From contig NZ_JANIPJ010000013.1 of the NCBI RefSeq assembly GCF_024623455.1, positions 62,001-126,000 on the forward strand: DNA of 64,000 nt, written 5' to 3'. Shown piece after piece: positions 26,255 through 34,425 of the stretch; within the stretch, counting starts at the first letter, position 1, and the number at the start of each line of letters is the position of its first letter. Made by a program: the position numbers and the translations under genes. This DNA comes from Paenibacillus soyae. GTDB lineage: Bacteria > Bacillota > Bacilli > Paenibacillales > Paenibacillaceae. The notes under the pieces were generated by a model that saw only the letters and a list, made by a program, of their open reading frames with translations, ran no database searches and had not been told where the DNA came from.

Positions 26255-27265
26255 ATGCATGCACAAACAGAGAAAATCATTGAAGGATATCGCTACTATG
26301 GGAGAAGCAACCTGGCGAACGTGAACGCATTCAGCGCCGCGCTGAAGCAGGCGGGGAGCGGTTACGGGTATACGCCGTGGCTGTATGGCGCAATGGGGGC
26401 TCCCTTCTTATTCCGTACAGTAGAGGACGTCAATACGGAGCCCGTGCTGCACGAGCTGCCGCATGAACGGATTGTCGGGCTGCTGAACAATTTGGGGGTT
26501 CGCGTGGAGGGGATGAGCGAGGTCGCTTCGGGGGAACGCCTGGCAGCGCTTCGCGAGGAAGCATGGAATACGGTGAGGGATAAAGTCGACCGAGGCATTC
26601 CTTGCTTCGGCCGCGGGTTTTACTTTAGTTACGGCGAGACGAGCGTCGTGCAGGGCTATAACGCGGCAGAAGGGACTTATATCATCAGCTGCTGGCATGA
26701 CATCCAATCTGTGCCTCGGCATACGCTCGGCGAGCGGGACGGCTTAGTGGATTTGTATTGGATGACATCCGATGGGCAAACGGAGGATGACCGCCGTACC
26801 GTTCGGGACGCGCTCGCCCTCGCAGTGGAATATGCGGAAGGACGGCTTACGTCGGAGGATACTTACGTGGGCGTCGCGGCTTATGGCCATTGGGTCGAGC
26901 AGCTGCGCAAGGGCGCAGTCGACGGATGGTTTTTTGCTTACGCCGCGCACGAATGGGATACCTTGAAGACGCACGGTTATAAGTTTTTGGAGGAAGCGAA
27001 GGTGCGGCTTGGCACTCAGGCGCCGGCGGCGCTGGACCAGGCCATTCGGGAATTCAAGGCGGTTCAGGCCCGCATTCATCAGGTGTATGAGCTGTTTCCA
27101 TGGAGCCAGCCGCGCGGGCTGATCACGGATACGGAGAGGCGCCTGGAGGCGGCCCGGCTGCTGGAAGAGGCGGCGCCGCACGATGCTGCCGCCATCGAGG
27201 CATTCCGAAGCGTGGTCGACGAGCTTGGCGAGAGCGCGGATGGAAATAGGGGGATGCCGGCATGA
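26255..27265 (+). CDS. BtrH/C39-like domain protein, paralogue 1
   Basis: A 336-residue stand-alone relative of the C-terminal half of the preceding sigma fusion. Shared landmarks, in order: GYRYYG at the N-terminus, YGAMGAPFLFR, RGIPCFGRG, VVQGYNAAEG, VAAYGHWVEQLRKG and VYELFPWSQP. The segment where related proteins carry His-Cys reads GRSNLANVNAFS, so the catalytic Cys is lost. No signal peptide or membrane helix. AGGAG lies upstream and the next gene overlaps by 4 nt. It may be a pseudo-enzyme subunit of the sigma-linked system. Confidence 0.65.
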   Translation: MHAQTEKIIEGYRYYGRSNLANVNAFSAALKQAGSGYGYTPWLYGAMGAPFLFRTVEDVNTEPVLHELPHERIVGLLNNLGVRVEGMSEVASGERLAALREEAWNTVRDKVDRGIPCFGRGFYFSYGETSVVQGYNAAEGTYIISCWHDIQSVPRHTLGERDGLVDLYWMTSDGQTEDDRRTVRDALALAVEYAEGRLTSEDTYVGVAAYGHWVEQLRKGAVDGWFFAYAAHEWDTLKTHGYKFLEEAKVRLGTQAPAALDQAIREFKAVQARIHQVYELFPWSQPRGLITDTERRLEAARLLEEAAPHDAAAIEAFRSVVDELGESADGNRGMPA

Positions 27266-28329
27266 TGACAAAGACGGCTTTGGAGGGTTATCGTTTTGCA
27301 GGGATGCATCGGTCTTGCGTGGGAGCGGTGAAGTCATGCCTCCAATATTACGGAACGGATGACTCGTCCGCGTGGGTGTATGGCATAACGGGAGGCGCGT
27401 TCCTGATGATCGTGGATGAGGAGCTGTCGGCACCGCTAGTCGGGGACCCGGAGGAATCTATGTTTGCGCTGTCGCAGCATCTCGGCTTGAACATTCGGGG
27501 GACCAATGAGGCTGCGGACAGTGGACCTGCGCTCGAAGCGCTTCAGCTCGAGGCGTGGGAATTGGCGCGGACAGCGCTCGACCGAGGCGTTCCGGCGTTC
27601 GCGAAGGAGCTTGATCTCGGGAACGAAACGTCATTGATTTATGGCTATGACGAGACAGGTTATTATACACATTCCTGGCACAGCGGGCCTGGCTTGCACG
27701 AAGGGGCTGACGGCGTCGTTCCGTGGACCATGCTGGGGCGAAGCTATTGTCCATGCGCCGCGTGCCGGGCTAGGGCGGAGAACGGGGAGAAGCGTAAGCA
27801 CGTGTACCGCGGACTGCCTGAGGACGGCGGGTTTGTATCGCTGCACGTCGCGGAGCAGCGAGAAAGGCCGGACGACCGGACTGCTATGGCGGCGGCGCTG
27901 CGATTCGCGGCGGAATGGTCGCGGAAGGGAGTCTACACGTGGGGCGGGCGTACGTTCTATAGCGGAAGCGCGGCCTATGACCGTTGGCTGACTGCGGTTC
28001 GGGACGGTTCGATCGAAGCATTCTATATGGGGTATTTCATCGACATTATGCACGAGAGCCGGCGGTATGCTGCGCAATTTCTAACGGAAGCCGCCGAGCG
28101 GCTGGCCGAAGACGCCGCTCTCGCGAGGCGATTGACGGCTGCGGCCGAGCATTACAAGCAGGTGAGCGGCTTGTATCGTACGCTTGAGCAAATGTTCCCG
28201 TGGATGCAGCCGCATGAGCCGATCGCCGATGCGGAGCGGCGTCAACAAGCGATTGAACGGCTTGAGCGGATCAAGCCGCTCGACGAGGAAGGCTGGGCGA
28301 TGCTGGAGGAGATAAGCATGTTCTGGTAA
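27262..28329 (+). CDS. BtrH/C39-like domain protein, paralogue 2
   Basis: A 355-residue relative of the two genes upstream, overlapping the previous stop by ATGA. It keeps the best match to the nucleophile region of the family (GYRFAGMHRSCVGAVKSCLQYYG), then GITGGAFLM, RGVPAFAKELD, SLIYGYDETGYY, AAYDRWLTAVRDGS and EQMFPWMQP. The His usual before the YGYD strand is missing (GNETS). A Cys cluster CPCAAC at residues 163-168, absent from the paralogues, could bind a metal. Cytoplasmic. It is the last gene of the operon and a hairpin follows. Confidence 0.65.
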   Translation: MMTKTALEGYRFAGMHRSCVGAVKSCLQYYGTDDSSAWVYGITGGAFLMIVDEELSAPLVGDPEESMFALSQHLGLNIRGTNEAADSGPALEALQLEAWELARTALDRGVPAFAKELDLGNETSLIYGYDETGYYTHSWHSGPGLHEGADGVVPWTMLGRSYCPCAACRARAENGEKRKHVYRGLPEDGGFVSLHVAEQRERPDDRTAMAAALRFAAEWSRKGVYTWGGRTFYSGSAAYDRWLTAVRDGSIEAFYMGYFIDIMHESRRYAAQFLTEAAERLAEDAALARRLTAAAEHYKQVSGLYRTLEQMFPWMQPHEPIADAERRQQAIERLERIKPLDEEGWAMLEEISMFW

Positions 28330-28332
28330 AAA

Positions 28333-28365
28333 CGCCGGCACCCGGTCATTAGTCGGATGCCGGCG
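28333..28365. terminator. Hairpin after the BtrH-like operon
   Basis: CGCCGGCA (28333-28340) pairs with TGCCGGCG (28358-28365). There is no immediate T-run, so termination is uncertain; it lies between convergent genes. Confidence 0.4.
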
Positions 28366-28391
28366 CTGGCGCGTTAAGCTTTTTACCCTTA

Positions 28392-29405
28392 CTAGACTCT
28401 CTGGGCCAATAACCGTTTCAGGCTGTTATCAATAAACGCATTATCGGTACGATTTAATCCGCGGCCGGCGAAATGGCCCCAGATCGACTCTATAGGGCTG
28501 TAAACGGCGTTAGGGATACGCTTAGCCTCGTATTCGTTATCGTCCGCCGTGCAGAAGAGATCCGTGCTCCCAGGCATGATGCAGGCCAGCGCTTTAATGC
28601 TGCCGAGCGCCTTTTCGAAATCCCCGTCATAGGCAGGGTTTCTGCTAATATCCGCATGCTGGCCCGTCCATAGCATGGCCAAGACGTTGTGCGGATCCAT
28701 GCTCATAAAGCTGTTTTCCCAAACCCCGGCCATAAACCCATCCAAAGAGTCGAAGCCCAGCTCACGGTAAAGCTCCTCTCTATAAAACGCCTGCGATCAG
28801 CCCCATCCCGCATAGACGCGGCCAACGGCGCGCATATCCGAAGAAGTCAGCTCGTTCAGCTTGCTAGCGTCATAGCCTGCCGCAGCCATGAGAGGAGCTT
28901 TTAATCCCTCCAGGACCGTATGAGTGTGGGGCCAAGTTTTTGCGGCTCCGGCGAATGGGGCGATACGTTCCACCATGTCCGGATAACTGGCTCCCCATTG
29001 GAAGGCTTGAATGCCTCCCATCGACCATCCCAGCACGAGGGCGATTTTTCGAATGCCGAACCTTTCGGTCACCAGTCGATGCTGGAATGTAACGTTGTCA
29101 TAGATGCTAACCTGGGGGAAATTCGTCCGGTCGAATGGGGGAGCCGTGTTACTGGGGGACGATGATAACCCGTTGCCCAGCAGATTGGGAACGATAATAA
29201 AATATTTCTGCGGATCTAAGGCCATGCCGTTCCCGATCAACCATTCATTCTGAACATGATGATCGCCAAAAGCGGTGGGATACACAATGACATTGTTTTT
29301 CATTTCATTCAATCTTCCGTAAGTCTTATAAGCAAGAAAAGCGCCCGGTAACGTCACTCCTGATTGCAGGGCTACGTCGCCTAATTCGAAAATTTCATAA
29401 TCCAT
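28392..29405 (-). pseudogene. MetX-like alpha/beta hydrolase broken by an in-frame TGA
   Basis: The two parts are in one frame. The first (start 29405) gives an alpha/beta hydrolase of the homoserine O-acetyltransferase-like group: AYKTYGRLNE, NVIVYPTAFGDHH, the nucleophile elbow LGWSMGGIQAFQW and NLLGNGLSSSP. A TGA at 28797-28799 follows YAGWG; reading on without any shift gives SQAFYREELYRELGFDS and then the lid and C-terminal third, including a candidate acid in GSTDLFCTADD and the His in SIWGHFAGRG. A single substitution (for example of TGG) explains it. Either the gene is dead or the base is a sequencing error. It is divergent from a LysR gene. Confidence 0.8.
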
Positions 29406-29469
29406 CGTAGTGTCTCTCCCTTCAAGATGAAAACATATGTGTTTCTTGTGCTTAGTATAGGACTGTGGT

Positions 29470-29520
29470 ACTTTCAATGAAAGTGATTAAAACTCAAGCT
29501 AGCTTTCAGTTATATTGAAA
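29470..29520. promoter_or_regulatory. Two palindromes in the LysR/hydrolase divergent gap
   Basis: ACTTTCAATGAAAGT (29470-29484) is a perfect 15-bp palindrome. TTTCA (29504-29508) and TGAAA (29516-29520) repeat the same arms with a longer spacer. Such paired dyads are typical of LysR binding regions. Confidence 0.6.
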
Positions 29521-29534
29521 ATGAGAGGGGGAGT

Positions 29535-30434
29535 ATGATGGAATTGCGCCAACTGCATATATTCCGCACGGTTGCATCCACTTTAAATTTCAGCCGGGCT
29601 GCGGAAGCGCTGAGCTACGTCCCCTCCAACGTCACGATGCAAATAAAAGCCTTGGAGGATGAGCTCGGGGTTCGACTCTTCGACCGATTGGGCAAGCAGC
29701 TCGTTCTTACGCCCGAGGGTAAACGCTTCTTGACTCATATCCAAAGCGTACTAGACAAATTGGACGAGGCCCGCAGCGCCGTACACGATAATGAAAAGCT
29801 AAGCGGTACCCTGACGATAAGCGCCAATGAGGTTCTCTGCGCCTATCGGCTTCCGATGGTCTTCCGTCTAATGCGTTCTCGCCATCCGGGAGTTCGTCTC
29901 ATCTTCCGCTCCGTTCCCAACCAGATGCTCAAGCAAACGCTCTTCGATGGAACCGCGGATGTCGTCTTTATGCTGGACGAACCGATTCGCTCAACGGGAT
30001 TAGCAGTGGAACCATTGCTGGAGGAAACATTTCGTTTCTTCGCCACGCCAGACCATCCGCTAGCGGAAAAAACGGCGCTGCGGCTGGAGGATTTCCATGG
30101 GGAGGTTTTCCTCACGAATGAGAAGGGTTGTCCCTACCGAACCATGTTTGACCGGTCCTTTGAGAAAGAGGGCATAGACAGCATTACTTATTTAGAGTTT
30201 CAAAGCGCCGAAGCCATTAAACAATGCGCCATTTCGGGAATCGGTATTGCTTTTCTTCCGGAAATCGTCACGAAAGCGGAGGTCGAGAGAGGCGAGCTTG
30301 TTGCGCTTCCCTGGCACATTCCGGACTTGCGCGTGTATACGCAGATGTTATGGCATAAAGACAAGTGGCTCTCGCCAATCCTGTTATCTTTCATAGAAGC
30401 CGTAAGAGAGATTCTCTCCAATTCAGAAGGGTGA
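29535..30434 (+). CDS. LysR-family transcription regulator
   Basis: A 299-residue regulator of usual length. The N-terminal winged helix is standard (LRQLHIFRTVASTLNFSRAAEALSY, PSNVTMQIKALEDELGVRLFDR) and the C-terminal periplasmic-binding-like effector domain begins at about residue 90 (GTLTISANEVLCAYRLP). AGAGGGGGAG precedes the ATG at 29535 (or 29538). By position and the dyads between them it should control the divergent MetX-like hydrolase, which is now interrupted. The DUF1232 gene follows 7 nt after its stop. Confidence 0.9.
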   Translation: MMELRQLHIFRTVASTLNFSRAAEALSYVPSNVTMQIKALEDELGVRLFDRLGKQLVLTPEGKRFLTHIQSVLDKLDEARSAVHDNEKLSGTLTISANEVLCAYRLPMVFRLMRSRHPGVRLIFRSVPNQMLKQTLFDGTADVVFMLDEPIRSTGLAVEPLLEETFRFFATPDHPLAEKTALRLEDFHGEVFLTNEKGCPYRTMFDRSFEKEGIDSITYLEFQSAEAIKQCAISGIGIAFLPEIVTKAEVERGELVALPWHIPDLRVYTQMLWHKDKWLSPILLSFIEAVREILSNSEG

Positions 30435-30441
30435 ATGGACA

Positions 30442-30864
30442 ATGGACGATACAACGAATAAAACCAAGCCGTCGTTATTAAATAGATTGAGAACGATGGC
30501 AAAGAAGCTTAAAGCAAACTTGATGGTGATGTATTTGGCCTATCGTGACCCGCGAGTGCCATTGTTTACGAAAATATTCGCCATTTGCGTTGTAGCGTAT
30601 GCTTTCAGCCCCGTGGACTTGATCCCGGATTTTATACCGGTCCTTGGATACCTGGACGATGTCATTCTTGTACCGCTAGGCGTGTACATGACTTTACGGC
30701 TGTTCCCCAAAGAGGTGCTTGAAGAATACAGAACAAAGGCAGAGGAACAAAGGAAATTAGGCAAGCCTAAGAACTGGATTACAGGCATGCTCATCATAGC
30801 CGTTTGGGTTGCATTGGCAGTATGGTGCGGTTGGTATATCTATGGATTAATAACCCAAAGCTGA
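30442..30864 (+). CDS. DUF1232 (YkvA-type) membrane protein
   Basis: A 140-residue protein with the DUF1232 core AYRDPRVPLFTKIFAICVVAYAFSPVDLIPDFIPVLGYLDD, which forms a membrane hairpin, plus one more membrane helix at the C-terminus (MLIIAVWVALAVWCGWYIYG). The family function is not established. ATG 30442 lies 8 nt after the LysR stop, so the two are likely co-transcribed. No strong ribosome binding site is seen, which suggests coupling to LysR translation. Confidence 0.85.
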   Translation: MDDTTNKTKPSLLNRLRTMAKKLKANLMVMYLAYRDPRVPLFTKIFAICVVAYAFSPVDLIPDFIPVLGYLDDVILVPLGVYMTLRLFPKEVLEEYRTKAEEQRKLGKPKNWITGMLIIAVWVALAVWCGWYIYGLITQS

Positions 30865-30892
30865 AAGCTGGAAATTATTTGATCCGAGGGTG

Positions 30893-30945
30893 TTGACAGG
30901 AAAAGGCAGATCGTTTATATTTGTTACATACCAACCGAATGTATG
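30893..30945 (+). promoter_or_regulatory. Promoter and operator of the second TetR gene
   Basis: TTGACA (30893-30898), a 17-nt spacer and TATATT (30916-30921) form a good promoter. CATACCAACCGAATGTATG (30927-30945) lies over the transcription start and resembles the core of the palindrome at 31652, indicating self-repression. Confidence 0.75.
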
Positions 30946-30959
30946 AAAGGAGGCAGCGA

Positions 30960-31625
30960 ATGGCAAGAAATAAATATCCCGAAGAAACGATTAATCAAAT
31001 CTTAACCGTGGCGCTAAATCTGTTTATCCAGAAAGGGTATGAGCAGACCTCTATTCAGGACATCATCAACGAGCTGGGCGGCCTGACAAAAGGGGCTATC
31101 TATCATCACTTCAAGTCGAAGGAAGAGATCATGCAGGGTGTTATCGACCATCTGTTCAAGGATGTTGACGAGATGCTGTCCGGCGTCCGGGACGATAAGG
31201 AGCTGAACGGTTTGGAGAAGCTCCGAAAGATTTCCCGCGTCTCACTGAGTAATCCCGCTCAAGACGAATTGGCAGCCGCGACACCGAACCTTTTGCGCAA
31301 TCCGAAGCTGCTGGCAGCCCAGATTGAGCACATGATCGAGAAAGCCATACCCGTCTATATCCAGCCCATCATCGAACAAGGCATGAGGGACGGCTCGATC
31401 CGAACCGAATATCCTAGGGAGCTTAGCGAAGTGCTGCTGGTTCTTACCAATGTGTGGCTGAACCAGGCGGTTATCCCGGCTTCGCCCGAGACTATGTTGC
31501 GCAAGGTAAGGTTATTCGATGAAATATTGAAAGGCCTGGGTCTTGACCTGTTCGATGACCAAATGCTTCAACGCTACGAGGAGCTGTTTCGTTTGTCCGC
31601 TAGAGAAATCAGCATAGAGAAGTAA
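30960..31625 (+). CDS. TetR/AcrR-family repressor
   Basis: A 221-residue repressor with a standard helix-turn-helix (NQILTVALNLFIQKGYEQTSIQDIINELGGLTKGAIYHHFKSKEEI) and a long helical ligand domain. I start at ATG 30960 behind AAAGGAGG; the frame extends upstream into the operator. CATACC/GGTATG palindromes stand before this gene and before the pentapeptide gene downstream, so it probably represses itself and that unit. A terminator follows its stop. Confidence 0.9.
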   Translation: MARNKYPEETINQILTVALNLFIQKGYEQTSIQDIINELGGLTKGAIYHHFKSKEEIMQGVIDHLFKDVDEMLSGVRDDKELNGLEKLRKISRVSLSNPAQDELAAATPNLLRNPKLLAAQIEHMIEKAIPVYIQPIIEQGMRDGSIRTEYPRELSEVLLVLTNVWLNQAVIPASPETMLRKVRLFDEILKGLGLDLFDDQMLQRYEELFRLSAREISIEK

Positions 31626-31650
31626 ACTGCCGAAATGGCAGCTTATTTTT
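31626..31650 (+). terminator. Rho-independent terminator after the second TetR gene
   Basis: CTGCC (31627-31631) and GGCAG (31637-31641) with loop GAAAT, followed by CTTATTTTT. The stem is short. Confidence 0.6.
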
Positions 31651-31651
31651 A

Positions 31652-31686
31652 CACTTATACATACCATCGGTCGGTATGAATAAGTG
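31652..31686. promoter_or_regulatory. TetR operator before the pentapeptide/serine hydrolase unit
   Basis: CACTTATACATACC and GGTATGAATAAGTG form a 14-bp inverted repeat with one mismatch and a 7-nt spacer. The inner 19 bp (31660-31678) match the TetR gene's own site at CATACCA, the central C and G, and GTATG. Confidence 0.75.
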
Positions 31687-31732
31687 ATCCGAGTTCAAAA
31701 AGCATGTTAAAAACTAAAAATTGGGAGATGTG

Positions 31733-32398
31733 ATGGTAATGAATCAAAAGATGACAATTCGGCAAGTCGTAACAAACTTTAGCGCAAGCAACCTGGCGAA
31801 AAGCGATTTTGCAGGCGTTACGGCCCATAAAGGACAGTTTAAAAGCAGCGCGCTATCCGGTTCCGACTTTTCGGGCGCGGATTTAACCGGGAGTACGTTC
31901 AAATTCAGCGATGTGCGCGAAGCTAATTTCGACGGCGCGAATTTGACGGACTGCAGCCTAGCCGCGCTAGACCTGACTAATGCGAGCTTCAATCAGACGA
32001 TCCTTGAAGGAACCAACTTCAGCAACGCTAGGCTTGAAGGAGCCGCATTCACGGGAGTCAGACTGACCGGCGTAACGCTCGCGATGACCGATCTTAGAAA
32101 AACGGTTTTTAAAGACTGTTTATTGAATGGAGTCGACTTTACAAGCTCCGATCTGAGCGGGCAGCGTTTCGACGGACAGACGTTTATCGGCGTCAAGTTT
32201 GAGAAGGCGGCATTAGCCGACGTTTCGTTCAAAGGCGCCAAATTGATGAATGTTTCTTTTCATCCGGGATTTACTTTGACTAAGAAGTACTATCGCATGA
32301 TCAAAACGATCTGCTTCGACGGAGCAACGATGGATAAACTGACTTTTGCCCAGCTCAAAGGCATGGATGCCAATTTGTCAAAGGTTACGGTCATTTAA
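31733..32398 (+). CDS. Pentapeptide-repeat protein
   Basis: A 221-residue protein made almost entirely of pentapeptide repeats of the A(D/N)LxG type (SGSDFSGADLTGSTFKFSDV, then ANFDGANLTDCSLAALDLTN), which fold into a right-handed quadrilateral helix. Some such proteins protect gyrase from quinolones; others have unknown roles. GGGAG at 31723-31727 allows ATG 31733 or 31739 as start. It lies behind a TetR-type operator and 50 nt before a serine hydrolase gene, suggesting a stress- or drug-inducible unit. Confidence 0.85.
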   Translation: MVMNQKMTIRQVVTNFSASNLAKSDFAGVTAHKGQFKSSALSGSDFSGADLTGSTFKFSDVREANFDGANLTDCSLAALDLTNASFNQTILEGTNFSNARLEGAAFTGVRLTGVTLAMTDLRKTVFKDCLLNGVDFTSSDLSGQRFDGQTFIGVKFEKAALADVSFKGAKLMNVSFHPGFTLTKKYYRMIKTICFDGATMDKLTFAQLKGMDANLSKVTVI

Positions 32399-32448
32399 GA
32401 TAGCTTGCAAACAAAAGGACCATAAAAAAGAAAAGCGAGGGAAACGAA

Positions 32449-33690
32449 ATGAAAAAGATGATGGAACAAAAGAGCGGAGGCTTCTCCGAAACAGGGCTGC
32501 GCAAAATGCGCGACGTGTTGGCAAGGCACGTCGATTCCGGGAAAATTCCAGGGTTTGTCGCTCTGATCAGCCGGAACGGCGAGACGCATGTCGAGGCGAT
32601 CGGCACGATGCGCCATGATGGGGGCGCGCCGATGCAGAGGGATACGATCTTCCGGATGGCGTCCACTTCCAAAATGGTCGGGGCCGCTGCGGTGATGGTC
32701 CTGCTCGACGAATGCAAGGTGCATCTGGACGATCCCGTAGACCAATGGCTGCCCGAGCTCGCGGGCCGGCAGGTGCTGAAACGCCCCGACGGTCCGCTGG
32801 ACGAAACCGTGCCGGCGCGGCGGCCGATCACCGTACGGGATCTGCTGACCTCTACGTTCGGGCTCGGAGTGGATATGACGTTGATGGGCTCTCCGATCCA
32901 GAATGCGATTTTCGAGAATGGGTTATTCGACACGCCAGGACTGGAGATGCCCGAGCCCGATGAGTGGATGCGCCGCTTAGGCACGCTTCCGCTGTGCTAC
33001 CAGCCTGGAGAGCGGTGGCAGTACCACATCAGCAACGAAGTGCTTGGCGTACTCGTTGCCAGAGTATCGGGTCAGACATTCGAGACGTTCCTGCGCGAGC
33101 GCCTATTGGATCCGCTGGGGATGAAGGACACTGGCTTCTACGTTCCCGCCGGCAAGATTGACCGTCTGCCGCCCGCATACGTACCGGATACGCAGACCGG
33201 AGAGTTCATCGTGTGGGATGAAGCTGCGGGCGGACGCTACAGCAAGCCTCCGAAGTTCCAAGCAGGCGGCGGCGGGCTGCTCTCGACCGTAGACGACTAC
33301 AACGCTTTCCTGCAGATGCTGTTGAATCAAGGAATGCATGGAACCGAACGGATTCTGTCCCGGCCTGCCGTTCAGCTGATGACCACCAACCGTCTTACGC
33401 CCGAGCAACAAGCCTTCCGAGACGACCTGGCCAAAAACAACGTGCATTTGTCGCATGGCCAAGGGCAGCACGGCGGCTGGGGCTACGGGATGGCGGTACG
33501 CACCTACCAAGGCGATTACGCCTCCATCGGCCAGTTCGGCTGGGATGGAGGAAGCGGCACCTCGGCGTACGCAGACCCGGAACAACAACTCACGGGAATT
33601 CTGCTCACCCAGGTCGGGATGTCCACCCCGGACTCGGCGCATCTTATCCACGACTTCTGGACCATGGTTTATCAGGCGATTGAAGACTAA
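32449..33690 (+). CDS. Beta-lactamase-fold (class C-like) serine hydrolase
   Basis: A 413-residue enzyme of the penicillin-binding-protein/class C beta-lactamase fold. The nucleophile is S72 in MASTSKMVG (SxxK, with K75), the second motif is the YxN of YHISNEVLG, and the third is the GWDGGSGTS strand in place of HxG. There is no signal peptide, so it is cytoplasmic and more likely an esterase or peptidase than a secreted lactamase. It follows the pentapeptide gene and ends at a strong terminator; both seem to be under the TetR operator at 31652. Confidence 0.85.
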   Translation: MKKMMEQKSGGFSETGLRKMRDVLARHVDSGKIPGFVALISRNGETHVEAIGTMRHDGGAPMQRDTIFRMASTSKMVGAAAVMVLLDECKVHLDDPVDQWLPELAGRQVLKRPDGPLDETVPARRPITVRDLLTSTFGLGVDMTLMGSPIQNAIFENGLFDTPGLEMPEPDEWMRRLGTLPLCYQPGERWQYHISNEVLGVLVARVSGQTFETFLRERLLDPLGMKDTGFYVPAGKIDRLPPAYVPDTQTGEFIVWDEAAGGRYSKPPKFQAGGGGLLSTVDDYNAFLQMLLNQGMHGTERILSRPAVQLMTTNRLTPEQQAFRDDLAKNNVHLSHGQGQHGGWGYGMAVRTYQGDYASIGQFGWDGGSGTSAYADPEQQLTGILLTQVGMSTPDSAHLIHDFWTMVYQAIED

Positions 33691-33718
33691 TACGAGTAAT
33701 TACGCAAGTTAGAGAGTA

Positions 33719-33767
33719 GGGCTGTAGCAGGTTGGAAGCCATCGACCTGTTACGGCCCTTTTTTTTG
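33719..33767 (+). terminator. Rho-independent terminator
   Basis: GGGCTGTAGCAGGT (33719-33732) pairs, with GU pairs, with ACCTGTTACGGCCC (33745-33758); T8 follows. Confidence 0.9.
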
Positions 33768-33840
33768 GATGATTGGTCACATTTTTGGGTTTATGATGGT
33801 TATATAGGCATCGGGGCCCCGAAAGGAAAGGAGTTTTATA

Positions 33841-34425
33841 GTGGACGTCAACGGACCATTAGATCCGCTAAGCCGGGAACAAATTGAGGAGTTCGTCAAA
33901 GACGTGCAAGCTGGACATGTCGAGCCGTATCGCGCAATTGTTCAGCATTACCAAAGAAGGCTGCACATCTACTGCTATTACATGCTCGGCAATCAGGCTG
34001 AGTCCGAGGATGCCGTACAGGAAGTGTTCTTGAAAGCTTACCGCGGGATCGGGAAGTACCGGCCTACTGTCTCGTTCACCGCCTGGCTTTATAAGATCGC
34101 CCAACGCCATTGTCTGAACGTGCTTCGGCAGAACTCCGGGCAGCAGCGGCTCGTATCCCTGCTTAAGCTGCAGTGGCCATCTCCGCCTCCGCCTCGTATG
34201 GTCGAATCGGCCAATCGTTTATTGAACGGGCTGTCTGCGGAAGAGCGGCAATTGGTTATTCTCAGAGTGATAGAGGAGTACAGCTTTCTTGAAATAGAGG
34301 AAATCACCGGAGTTGGTGCTGCAACCTTGCGGAAAAAATTCGAACGTATCCGAAAGAAGTTAAATCAGAAACCGAACAGAGAGGTGATAATAGGTGACGG
34401 AAAAAAGGTATACTCCGAGCTCTGA
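33841..34425 (+). CDS. ECF-type RNA polymerase sigma factor
   Basis: A 194-residue ECF sigma factor. Region 2: QHYQRRLHIYCYYMLGNQAESEDAVQEVFLKAYRGIGKY, then FTAWLYKIAQRHCLNVLR; region 4: LNGLSAEERQLVILRVIEEYSFLEIEEITGVGAATLRKKFERIRKKL. GTG start at 33841 behind AAGGAG. Its last 32 nt overlap the following gene, a single-span membrane protein with anti-sigma layout. Confidence 0.9.
   Translation: MDVNGPLDPLSREQIEEFVKDVQAGHVEPYRAIVQHYQRRLHIYCYYMLGNQAESEDAVQEVFLKAYRGIGKYRPTVSFTAWLYKIAQRHCLNVLRQNSGQQRLVSLLKLQWPSPPPPRMVESANRLLNGLSAEERQLVILRVIEEYSFLEIEEITGVGAATLRKKFERIRKKLNQKPNREVIIGDGKKVYSEL

Noticed and set aside
28797..28799. TGA as a selenocysteine codon
   Set aside because: The neighbouring residues do not fit a redox or catalytic position, no hairpin of SECIS type was evident after it, and the family does not use selenium.
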